This document shows, piece by piece, positions 56,477 to 64,000 of a DNA stretch of 64,000 nucleotides; the stretch's first letter is position 1, and every line of letters starts with the position of its first letter. The notes below the pieces were generated by a model that saw only the letters and a program-made list of their open reading frames with translations, made no database searches and had not been told where the DNA came from. Both the position numbers and the translations under genes were made by a program. The stretch is from Ferruginibacter paludis. GTDB taxonomy: Bacteria; Bacteroidota; Bacteroidia; Chitinophagales; Chitinophagaceae. The stretch is taken from assembly GCF_030409685.1 (NCBI RefSeq), contig NZ_JAUFQJ010000011.1, positions 105,222 to 169,221 on the forward strand, given 5' to 3'.

Positions 56477-56722
56477 TCATTCAGATACTTTAGCGGCAAT
56501 GCTATCCATCAATTCTCCCACATTTTTCCAGCTCTGGATTTCTTTTGAAGTAAAACGGATTTTGAAATACTTTTCGATGGCTACCACCAGCTGGATATGC
56601 GTTAAAGAATCCCATCCCTCCACATTGCCGGCGGATGACATTTCATTCAATCTAATATTTTCATTGTCAGCGATATCAATAAAAATTGTATTCAGCTGTG
56701 CTAGTATTTCAGGTTTTTCCAT
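56477..56722 (-). CDS. Acyl carrier protein (dedicated, DltC-like in context)
   Basis: An 81-residue four-helix carrier protein with the phosphopantetheine attachment motif GWDSLTH (Ser39). It starts four bases after the stop of the FkbH-like gene and is followed by MBOAT, so it probably carries a group made by that enzyme to the MBOAT. It is unlike a fatty-acid ACP in lacking the strongly acidic helix II; the electrostatic character is for a dedicated partner. Confidence 0.92.
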   Translation of the reverse strand: MEKPEILAQLNTIFIDIADNENIRLNEMSSAGNVEGWDSLTHIQLVVAIEKYFKIRFTSKEIQSWKNVGELMDSIAAKVSE

Positions 56723-56726
56723 TGTG

Positions 56727-58448
56727 CTACTTTCTGATTATAAAATTTTTCTTCTCCTCGCATTCGTTTAAATTCAATATCCAAAACACACCCAACTGCT
56801 TAAAACCCAGTTCGGCATAATGGTTTTTTACCATTTCATTTTTGGCTGTGGGAATGTATTCACCCTTTAAATAAAGAAATCCTTTTTCCTTTGCAAAATG
56901 GACTATGGTGTTCAGTGCAAAATGCTCCATTCCTCGTTTTAAAACACGGCAGCTCATTAACCAGGTATCTATAAAGAGCGTTTGTTCGTCTTCTTTTTCA
57001 AGAATGATAACACAAATCATCCCATTGTCACCAAACTTGTCTGCCAGTGTAAATGTAAAGGAAAATGTGCTTTCATTCAATCTCGCTGCTTCAATATCCT
57101 TTTCAGTATACCGAATTGTCCGCAAATTGAATTGGTTAGATCTTTGCGAAAGTTGTGCAACCCTGGGCGTATTGAATTTATTAAAGGGTTCTACCAGCGA
57201 CACCATCGCCAGGCTTTTTAAATAGTCGCCTTCATTCACAAAGCTTTGCTGCAGCACTGACCGCTTTGCCTCTAGCTGGTAGAGTTTCGTTCTCTCTGAA
57301 TCTTCACCGGAGAAGGAAACAGTTTCAAAAAGGTTCAATGTGTATAAAAATTCCAGGTAGTCAGCAGGATCTTCCGGTAATTCCGGTACCGTAATGTCTG
57401 GAAGATTTTCCCTTACCATATTTCTTTCAAATGGATTGTCATCCAGGAATACCATTGAATCAAAACCAATATTTAATATAGTTTGGATTTTCCTGATATT
57501 GTCGGCTTTATTTTCCCAATTAGCTACAAAAACCGCAATATCTTCCAACTTTAAAATCATATCCGGGTGATGCTCAAACGGTTCTTTCGCAATGGACTCG
57601 GTATTCTTACTACAAACAGCTATAATAATTCCTCTTTTTTGCAATTTCTTTACCCAATACTGAAATTCTGTAAAAGCCTTACCAATACCCAAACTTCCAA
57701 GCTGGATATTCTCAAGCCCGTCATCGCCGATAATTCCCCCCCATAGCGTATTATCCAGGTCTAGGATCAGACATTTTTTAAAATGCCCTGAGCCGGCAGC
57801 AATAATATCAACTGTTCTGCTTGCAATCTCGGGTAAAATATAAATACTTAAGACCATTTCAGTATTGATGTAGACAGCGGGCTGAAAAAGCTGCGGCTTC
57901 CCAAAATGATTTTGAACAGAAGATAAGTCACATATAAAAAAATTCGAATTCTGCGAAGCAAAAACCATTAGTTCATAGTTGAGTTTACGCAATTGAAACA
58001 AAAAGGACGAAGATAGTTTGTTGGCGTAGCTGCCGAATATCGAATCATCAATTTCACTGAAATTGTAATAAATAATATTGCAGCTCAGCTTGTCATTCAA
58101 CGCAGAAACAATATGATTGACGAGTTCCAATTGTCTGTTTGCAAGGCCGCTGTACTGATCCGTAGGAAGTTTATTATATGTAGAAAGCAGTTTATGCGTA
58201 GAATAAAAGAGGATAACTATATCGGGTTTAAACAAGTAAAGGTCCGAAGCAGGGTCTAATACCTCCCTCGCTATCTGGTTAAAATCGGCCTCCCAAATTT
58301 CGAGGTCAATACCCCTGACAAAGCCCTCGCCCCTTAAGGCCTGCACTAACAATTGAGTAGCATTGTCGCCCAATAAGGCAACTTTTATTTTTTTGAGACC
58401 TGTAAAATCTTTTTTTAAGTTTTTCTTTAATTCGGCAAAACTATGCAT
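56727..58448 (-). CDS. FkbH-like HAD-IIIC family protein with C-terminal GNAT-like domain
   Basis: FkbH-type enzymes take 1,3-bisphosphoglycerate, remove phosphate and load a glyceryl group on a carrier protein (known from polyketide pathways). The 573-residue protein has an N-terminal SGNH/Rossmann-like region, the HAD core with LDLDNTLWGG (Asp230 and Asp232), CSKN in motif II, and FLDDNPFER (Asp336 and Asp337) in motif IV, then a GNAT-like acyltransferase domain (about 420-560). The ACP gene follows after four bases. The start is ATG at 58448; a TTG at 58457 opens the frame slightly earlier. Glyceryl as substrate is an inference from family. Confidence 0.9.
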   Translation of the reverse strand: MHSFAELKKNLKKDFTGLKKIKVALLGDNATQLLVQALRGEGFVRGIDLEIWEADFNQIAREVLDPASDLYLFKPDIVILFYSTHKLLSTYNKLPTDQYSGLANRQLELVNHIVSALNDKLSCNIIYYNFSEIDDSIFGSYANKLSSSFLFQLRKLNYELMVFASQNSNFFICDLSSVQNHFGKPQLFQPAVYINTEMVLSIYILPEIASRTVDIIAAGSGHFKKCLILDLDNTLWGGIIGDDGLENIQLGSLGIGKAFTEFQYWVKKLQKRGIIIAVCSKNTESIAKEPFEHHPDMILKLEDIAVFVANWENKADNIRKIQTILNIGFDSMVFLDDNPFERNMVRENLPDITVPELPEDPADYLEFLYTLNLFETVSFSGEDSERTKLYQLEAKRSVLQQSFVNEGDYLKSLAMVSLVEPFNKFNTPRVAQLSQRSNQFNLRTIRYTEKDIEAARLNESTFSFTFTLADKFGDNGMICVIILEKEDEQTLFIDTWLMSCRVLKRGMEHFALNTIVHFAKEKGFLYLKGEYIPTAKNEMVKNHYAELGFKQLGVFWILNLNECEEKKNFIIRK

Positions 58449-58857
58449 AAGCTGCAAATATATATGTTAGCATTTAATCTCCCCTAATCAAAACCGGAAA
58501 AATTACCACTGATTGCAATGACTGAAAAAAATCTTTAGTGCTTAAAAACATTTTTTCTGTTCATGTTGTAGCATTTCAGCATAAAATTTATCCACAGCCA
58601 CAATAATTTTGTTACTAACTAGCCGCGTTTTTTTTGAAAAAATTAGGTCGTTAGGCATGGTATTTGAATGATGCTGTCTTTCAAAATTGAATCCAATTTT
58701 GTTTTATCCCCCTATTTAAGTGATAATTATTTAAAAAATTGTTTAGTCATCAATATTATATTGCTAAACACTTACGCATGATAAAAATTTTAATCAATAA
58801 ATAAAAATCTTTTACAATTCATAATATTAAATTCAACTATTATCCAAAAAGTCTACA
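58449..58857. other. Divergent AT-rich spacer
   Basis: About 400 bases between the start of the acylation cluster and the second beta-helix gene. It is very AT-rich and must hold both promoters. No clear TAnnTTTG element was found by eye. Confidence 0.45.
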
Positions 58858-61800
58858 ATGATGAAAAACTGCTTAAAACTGATTTTATTAACTTTTATGA
58901 CTTTGGTATTGTCCGATTTAAAGGCCAACACCTATTATGTTTCTAGCACCGACGGTAATGACTCCTATTCGGCTGCACAGGCGCAAAACCCAAGCACTCC
59001 CTGGCAGAGCCTGGCAAAAGCAAGTGCTTTTTTTTCCAGTCTGAAACCGGGCGACAACCTGCTTTTCAAGCGAGGTGATTTCTTTTATGGTTCACTCAAT
59101 GCCAGTACATCTGGAAATTCGTCCAGTCGTATCACAATTGGTGCTTACGGTTCGGGGGCAAAGCCCATATTTTCCGGCTTTACAAACGTCCAAAACTGGA
59201 GTAATGTAGGTAATGGTATTTGGCAAACTACCGTGGGATCTGCCAGTACTGCTTTGAACATGATTACCTTAAATGGTGCTTCGCAGGCAATGGGCCGCTA
59301 CCCAAATGCCGATGCTGCTAACGGAGGGTATTTAAACTATGAATCCGTGGGGTCCAATTCGATCACCGACAATGAATTGCCAGGATCTCCCAATTGGACA
59401 GGGGCCGATGTGGTAATTAGGAAAGTCCGCTGGATACTGGATATTTGTAAAATAACCAGTCATTCCGGTACCACTTTAAATTATACAAATCCCCCTACGC
59501 CCAATACCTACCCCGGGCTGGCTAATTTTGGGTATTTTATACAGAACGACCCCAGGACGCTGGACAAGTTAGGCGAATGGTATTTCAATAAAAGCAATAA
59601 AACGCTTCAGATGTATTTCGGAAGTAATAGCCCTTCCAACTATGCAATTAATGTCAGCACAATAGACAATGTATTGAACTTGGGAGGAAATAGCTACCTG
59701 ACCGTGGATAATATTAGTGTAGAAGGAGGAAACACTGCCGGGATATCTGCCACAAACAGTGGCTCCGTTACCATCCAATACTGCGATGTCAACAATTCAG
59801 GGACCTACGGCATCTGGATTCAGAATATACCCAATATCAGCCTGGAAGGAAACCTGGTAAAAAATGCGTTAAGCACTGGTATAAGTGTAAACAATACTTT
59901 CGTTAGTCCCACTTCTGTCAGAAACAATACAGTAACCAATACAGCACTCCTGGCGGGCATGGGTATGAGCGGCGACAATACATATATTGGCATTTCACTT
60001 AACGGCAGTAACACACTGGCGGAATACAATACGGTAGATGGCGTTGGATTTAACGGCATACAATTTGGCGGAGCCAGTGTTAACATCAAAAACAATTTTG
60101 TCACCAATTTTTGTCAGGTGAAAGATGATGGCGGCGGGATTTATAACTGGGAAAGTTCAACCACCCTTACCAATAGAAGCGTTACGGGCAATATTGTGAC
60201 CAATGCCATTGGCGCTAGTCTTGGCACCAACAATCCCACCCTTAAAGATGGTGGAAGGGGCATCTACCTTGACGTGGCATCAGACAATTTAATCATCGCA
60301 GACAACTCGGTTGCCAATTGTGTCGGAGGGGGCTTATTTTATGATAATATATCCAATGTCACCACGACTGGGAACACCATTTACAATACACAAAACGCAC
60401 TTGACCTTCAACGATTTTACGGCGGCCCCCTGCTCAGAAACAATACGTTTAAAAATAATATATTTTTTCCTTTGTACAGTAACCAATCTTCCTTTTTTTA
60501 CTGGAATGGGGAGTTGTTTGTTCCGAACGTAACAGATATTCAAACGGACATGAGGGCCATAGGGACTTTTGATAATAATTATTACAGAAATGATGTCACC
60601 TCTCCGTTTTTCTTCTTTTACCATGAATATCAAAACGGAACCTTTGTACAGCCCCCTATTTTGAATCTGGACCAATGGAAGCCGTATATTAACCAGGATT
60701 ATAATTCCAAGGCAACCCCAGTTATTCCTACTTACAAAATAAACAGTTTATTGACTGCCAACAGTGTGCCGAATGGAACTTTTCAGTCGGGTAGCAGCAA
60801 CGTCACTTTTTGGAGTTCGAACGGTAATTTTACGGCAGGTTGGGATAACACAAACAAGATATCAGGAGGTTCTGTCGTAATTACACCTAATTCTTCTTCT
60901 ACACAGTTTACCACGATGTATGCCCCCATAGGAACTTCTGTAACTGCAGGTAATACCTATTTGCTGAGAGTTACCACCCTCGGCACTACTGTCAATGGAA
61001 CTATAAAGGCGTCTTTGCGTCAGACCAATTCTCCTTACAATTCTATCAGCGCCACGCAATCGCAATTTTTTGGTAATACGGCACAGGTACATGAATTCTT
61101 AATCACGCCTACAGCGTCAGAAGCCAACCCGAGTTACCTGATCGAAGTGCTCCAGTCTTCCGGCCAGACATATATTGACAATATAGAGTTTTATGCGGTC
61201 AATGCCTCAACGATTCCGGTGGAATCACAGGTGCGTTTTGAATACAATGCCTCTACCAGCAGCAAGACGATCAGCCTTGGAGCAAATTACATTGGTGTGG
61301 ACAATACGGCTTATCCCGGCACTGTAACCCTGGCACCCTACACATCCAAGATATTGATACTCGACAATTCCAATCCTCAGGCACCTCCGCCTGCAACGAG
61401 CAATTCGTCTTTAACAAGCATAGCAACTGCACCCGCTGTCAGCTGCTTTGGAGGAAGTACTACTGCTACTGTTGCCGCAAGCGGAGGAACAGCACCCTAT
61501 ACAGGCACTGGTTCCGCCCAGGCCGGTTCGGGTAACGCCTCCCTTAAGCTTACTTTTAATAATTCAGCCAGTACCAATTTTACGAGTTTATATTACAGTA
61601 TAGGTACGGTTTACAGTACCAAATCTTATGTTTTAAGATTTACGACACTGGGTAGCAGTAGTAACGGAGTTGTCAAAGCCTCCCTTCGGCAGACAGCTTC
61701 CCCTTATCTACCCATTATTAGTAGCCAAAGCAGCACGTTTGGAACAAGCAGGGTGGACCACCAGTTTATTTTTAATGCGCCGGCTACCACAACCGACGCT

Positions 61801-63540
61801 AGCTTCCTGATTGAAATATCAGAAAATTCCGGAACCATTTATGTCGATAACATCGCATTTTTTGAAGCGACGTCATCTGGTAATCTGGTGAGTGAAAATT
61901 TATACTCTTCAGGCAATTTTGAAGCGGGCATATCCAATCTCTTTACCTGGAGCATAAACGGTAACCATACGGCTTCATTGGATAACAGTTCCAGGATAAA
62001 CGGAACCAGTTATTTTACAGTAACGGATGCAACAGGCGCCAAGTCTACCACCGGCGTTGTAATCAGCCAGCCGCTGGCTGCCTTGCAGGCAAGTTCTACC
62101 GCACCGGCCATCTTATCCGGCAGCAGCAGCACGACTGTTTCAGTAACTGCCAACGGTGGAACAGCACCTTATACCGGAGTGGGCAACTTTACTGTCGGTG
62201 CAGGAAATTATACCTATACGGTAACAGACGCCCGTGGATGTGTCAGCACGACCAGTATCACGGTTGCCCCACCGACAGTTTCGTTGACTTCGCCGCAACC
62301 AATTACTATTCCTACTGTCCCCACGACTTCCACCTCGGGCGGCACACTCAGTCTTAGTGCTGCAGCTAGTCCGGTAGCTTGTTTTGGCGGCACGACTACT
62401 GCTACGGTAAGCGCGGCTGGGGGAACAGCTCCTTATTCCGGAACCGGTAGTTTTACCGGACTTTCTTCAGGCAGCGGATCATTGAAACTTTCGTTTAATA
62501 CGCCTACAGACAATTACACATTAAATTATTGGACAATTGGAACCGTTTATTCGAGTAAATCGTATGTATTGCGTTTTTCTACACTGGGTACAACGAGCAA
62601 TGGCGTTGTAAGAGCTAGTATCCGTCAAACGCAATCTCCTTATTATAGTCTTACGCCAACGCAGACAAGCACATTCGGGACAAGCCGAGTTGACCACCAG
62701 TTTATTTTTAATGGCCCGATTACCACAACCGATGCCAGCTTCCTGATTGAAGTAGCGGAAAATTCCGGTACGACCTATATCGACAATATCGCGTTTTTTG
62801 AAGCAACCCCTGCCGGAGACTTGGTCGGTCCGAATGTATACCCTGCGGGCGATTTCGAAAGTGGAATATCAGGTCTCTTCACTTGGAGTCTGAACGGTAA
62901 CCATACAGCTACCTGGGATAATAGTGCCCAGATTAACGGCACCAAATATTTTACTGTAACAGATGCTACAGGTTTAGCAAACACGGTCGGTATTGTTATC
63001 CAACAGCCAACTACCGCTTTACAAGCCTATGCAAATGCCCCGGCCCTCGTAAATGGCAGTACGACAGTTACTGTTAGTGCAAACGGAGGAACGCCCCCTT
63101 ACGCAGGAACAGGTAAATTCGTGGTGGGATCAGGCTATTTTAAATATTATGTGACAGATGCAAGCGGCTGTACTTCTTTTGCCTATGTTTTGACAGATCC
63201 TGCAGCAGGCCTCAACACTGCAGGACTAAGAAGCGCGGCTTCAGCTTCGGCGTCACTGGCTGCTCCCGCAGCTGCCACTACGTTAACAACTACAGCACTT
63301 AAAATCACGTGTTATCCCAACCCGTCAACTTCGCTGTTCAATTTGGTAGCCAGTGGTGGATCTTCTGAAAAGATTTATATCACCGTAATGAGTTATGACG
63401 GAAAAATATTATTTAAGACTGTAGGTGCAAGCAATCAGACCTATACTTTCGGTGGTAATTTTATTCCTGGAATGTATACAGTTCAGGTTCAACAGGCAAG
63501 CAATGTTCAGACTTTTAAATTAATAAAAGGTAAGTTTTAA
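58858..63540 (+). CDS. Giant beta-helix surface protein with SprB-type repeats, CBM-like domains and T9SS C-terminus
   Basis: The 1560-residue exported protein has a signal (MMKNCLKLILLTFMTLVLS) and a right-handed beta-helix to about residue 600, paralogous to the protein at 45966 (shared AMGRYPN[AY][DA]AANGGYL, NWTGADVVIRK, GYFIQND.RTLD). Residues 639-781 form a CBM-like domain (NGTFQSG..., TYIDNIEFYA). SprB-type repeats follow; two of them, at 863-1071 and 1175-1383, are interrupted by a permuted copy of that domain, and two are uninterrupted. The C-terminus from 1482 (KITCYPNPS...) is a type A T9SS sorting domain. Role: probably a glycan-binding or gliding/adhesion surface protein. Confidence 0.87.
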   Translation: MMKNCLKLILLTFMTLVLSDLKANTYYVSSTDGNDSYSAAQAQNPSTPWQSLAKASAFFSSLKPGDNLLFKRGDFFYGSLNASTSGNSSSRITIGAYGSGAKPIFSGFTNVQNWSNVGNGIWQTTVGSASTALNMITLNGASQAMGRYPNADAANGGYLNYESVGSNSITDNELPGSPNWTGADVVIRKVRWILDICKITSHSGTTLNYTNPPTPNTYPGLANFGYFIQNDPRTLDKLGEWYFNKSNKTLQMYFGSNSPSNYAINVSTIDNVLNLGGNSYLTVDNISVEGGNTAGISATNSGSVTIQYCDVNNSGTYGIWIQNIPNISLEGNLVKNALSTGISVNNTFVSPTSVRNNTVTNTALLAGMGMSGDNTYIGISLNGSNTLAEYNTVDGVGFNGIQFGGASVNIKNNFVTNFCQVKDDGGGIYNWESSTTLTNRSVTGNIVTNAIGASLGTNNPTLKDGGRGIYLDVASDNLIIADNSVANCVGGGLFYDNISNVTTTGNTIYNTQNALDLQRFYGGPLLRNNTFKNNIFFPLYSNQSSFFYWNGELFVPNVTDIQTDMRAIGTFDNNYYRNDVTSPFFFFYHEYQNGTFVQPPILNLDQWKPYINQDYNSKATPVIPTYKINSLLTANSVPNGTFQSGSSNVTFWSSNGNFTAGWDNTNKISGGSVVITPNSSSTQFTTMYAPIGTSVTAGNTYLLRVTTLGTTVNGTIKASLRQTNSPYNSISATQSQFFGNTAQVHEFLITPTASEANPSYLIEVLQSSGQTYIDNIEFYAVNASTIPVESQVRFEYNASTSSKTISLGANYIGVDNTAYPGTVTLAPYTSKILILDNSNPQAPPPATSNSSLTSIATAPAVSCFGGSTTATVAASGGTAPYTGTGSAQAGSGNASLKLTFNNSASTNFTSLYYSIGTVYSTKSYVLRFTTLGSSSNGVVKASLRQTASPYLPIISSQSSTFGTSRVDHQFIFNAPATTTDASFLIEISENSGTIYVDNIAFFEATSSGNLVSENLYSSGNFEAGISNLFTWSINGNHTASLDNSSRINGTSYFTVTDATGAKSTTGVVISQPLAALQASSTAPAILSGSSSTTVSVTANGGTAPYTGVGNFTVGAGNYTYTVTDARGCVSTTSITVAPPTVSLTSPQPITIPTVPTTSTSGGTLSLSAAASPVACFGGTTTATVSAAGGTAPYSGTGSFTGLSSGSGSLKLSFNTPTDNYTLNYWTIGTVYSSKSYVLRFSTLGTTSNGVVRASIRQTQSPYYSLTPTQTSTFGTSRVDHQFIFNGPITTTDASFLIEVAENSGTTYIDNIAFFEATPAGDLVGPNVYPAGDFESGISGLFTWSLNGNHTATWDNSAQINGTKYFTVTDATGLANTVGIVIQQPTTALQAYANAPALVNGSTTVTVSANGGTPPYAGTGKFVVGSGYFKYYVTDASGCTSFAYVLTDPAAGLNTAGLRSAASASASLAAPAAATTLTTTALKITCYPNPSTSLFNLVASGGSSEKIYITVMSYDGKILFKTVGASNQTYTFGGNFIPGMYTVQVQQASNVQTFKLIKGKF
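60772..61200 (+). repeat. CBM-like domain, standard order (copy A)
   Basis: Order of parts: GTFQSGSSN..FWSSNGNFTA.WDN, then the strand TFTTMYAPIG..VTAGNTYLLRVTTLG, KASLRQTNSPY, then YIDNIEFYA. This is the reference order for the two permuted copies in the same protein. Confidence 0.7.
61540..62010 (+). repeat. CBM-like domain, permuted order, inside an SprB repeat (copy B)
   Basis: Order of parts: SLKLTFN, YVLRFTTLGSSSNG, KASLRQT, YVDNIAFFEA (to about 61873), then GNFEAGISNLFTWSINGNHTA at 61907-62010, which in copy A comes first. The SprB repeat starts CFGG at 61444 and resumes with YFTVTDATG at 62011. Confidence 0.7.
62479..62946 (+). repeat. CBM-like domain, permuted order, inside an SprB repeat (copy C)
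   Basis: Same permuted order as copy B: SLKLSFN from 62479, YIDNIAFFEA to about 62805, then GDFESGISGLFTWSLNGNHTA to 62946. The SprB repeat starts CFGG at 62380 and resumes with YFTVTDATG at 62947. Confidence 0.7.
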
Positions 63541-63600
63541 GCCTGTAAACGAAGCAGATGCGAATATGCTTAAGACTACTAAATTAAAATAAGGTAAATT

Positions 63601-63640
63601 AAAAAAGAGGCCGTCTCAGAAGTAGAGCGGCCTCTTTTTT
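63601..63640. terminator. Palindromic terminator at the IS end
   Basis: AAAAAAGAGGCCG (63601-63613) and CGGCCTCTTTTTT (63628-63640) form a perfect 13-bp stem. The loop contains TCTCAGAAGT, as in the terminal repeats of some insertion sequences. It can terminate the beta-helix gene on the plus strand and the transposase gene on the minus strand. Confidence 0.75.
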
Positions 63641-64000
63641 GTTATATGACGCACTGTAATTAGTCGTCCCTCAAAAAGTCGATTTTAATTTTTGGGGGCA
63701 TAAAAATCCAGCAAGCATTTATAATCATTTTATAAATCAGTATCCAACAGTTAATTGCCTCTGTGCGCCAGAGGTTAATTCGTCGTTTAAAATTCATAGC
63801 TGCAGCAGCCAGAATTACGTTTATATTATCACCTAATATTCCTTTCAGGTAATTTCTGCATAATCTGTAGTCTCGTTTTAAATGTCCGATTACAGGTTCG
63901 ATTGCAGCTCTTTTACTATGCCCTGTGCGTTTTTTTTGGGAAATATTTTTGTCAGGCCTTGGAACCTGGATGATCGTCTCTTTGTATTGTTTAATTCCTT
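63607..64000 (-). mobile_element. IS5-like insertion sequence, 3' end (continues beyond window)
   Basis: The element contains the C-terminal part of a DDE transposase on the minus strand and ends near 63607 at a GAGGCCGTCTCAGAAGT-type terminal sequence. The other end and any target duplication lie outside the window. It follows the last gene of the glycan region by 66 bases. Confidence 0.75.
63660..64000 (-). CDS. IS5-family transposase, C-terminal fragment (runs off window)
   Basis: On the minus strand the frame is open from the window edge to TAA at 63660-63662 (112 codons visible). The product carries HSKRAAIEPVIGHLKRDYRL, with the R-(3)-E-(6)-K signature of IS4/IS5 transposases (Glu codon at 63897-63899; the preceding Tyr is His here), then AAAAMNFKRRI. 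It is seen only as a fragment because the start is outside the window, not because it is broken. Confidence 0.88.
   Translation of the reverse strand, partial: GIKQYKETIIQVPRPDKNISQKKRTGHSKRAAIEPVIGHLKRDYRLCRNYLKGILGDNINVILAAAAMNFKRRINLWRTEAINCWILIYKMIINACWIFMPPKIKIDFLRDD

Noticed and set aside
1..64000. tRNA or rRNA genes
   Set aside because: No cloverleaf-like or rRNA-like sequence was recognised by eye in the spacers.

Overview
The window is a piece of a Bacteroidota chromosome, most likely from the family Chitinophagaceae; the genus cannot be fixed from sequence alone. The evidence is a SusC/SusD pair, two surface proteins with C-terminal ends like those exported by the type IX secretion system (T9SS), a short primary sigma factor without region 1.1, an rsmD gene overlapped by a DUF3822 gene, DUF4249 and DUF5916 proteins, and several promoter-like TAnnTTTG elements instead of the usual -10 box. 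Base composition is AT-rich and no tRNA or rRNA gene was recognised.

Layout. (1) 1-3954: the 3' part of gyrA, then about 2 kb without a conventional gene. That stretch holds three short membrane-peptide ORFs; the two on the minus strand are related to each other and each has its own downstream terminator. (2) 3955-11853: two lipoproteins built from the same ~95-residue repeat, a DbpA-type DEAD-box helicase, a minus-strand housekeeping run (DUF3822, rsmD, 5-formyl-THF cyclo-ligase, lpxK) and a MATE transporter. (3) 11854-12594: a spacer with degenerate ~50-bp repeats and two terminators. (4) 12595-26477: mostly housekeeping genes (M1 peptidase, TPR protein, folB, trxB, DUF4249 lipoprotein, rpoD, L-threonine aldolase, pgi, thioredoxin-like protein, LprI-like protein, DUF5916 barrel, one hypothetical).

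(5) 26669-45343: a carbohydrate-use locus. One classical GH78 alpha-L-rhamnosidase, two divergent GH78-like paralogues, a sugar isomerase/epimerase-like lipoprotein, DinB and DUF3237 proteins lie on the minus strand. An FG-GAP/ASPIC-UnbV lipoprotein and susC-susD lie on the plus strand. The inferred job is capture and trimming of rhamnose-containing glycans. (6) 45966-63540: two paralogous right-handed beta-helix proteins on the plus strand flank an eight-gene minus-strand cluster: FkbH-like HAD-IIIC enzyme, acyl carrier protein, MBOAT, SGNH-like, MBOAT, SGNH-like, flippase, glycosyltransferase 2. Its parts parallel the dlt (D-alanylation) system, but an FkbH-like enzyme stands where the adenylating enzyme would be and the MBOAT/SGNH pair is duplicated. 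It is read here as a surface-glycan acylation system, perhaps with a glyceryl-type group. (7) 63601-64000: the end of an IS5-like insertion sequence whose transposase runs off the window.

The most interesting items are the dlt-like acylation cluster between the two beta-helix proteins, the apparently circularly permuted carbohydrate-binding-like domain inserted in SprB-type repeats of the 1560-residue protein, and the paired mini membrane proteins in the spacer after gyrA.
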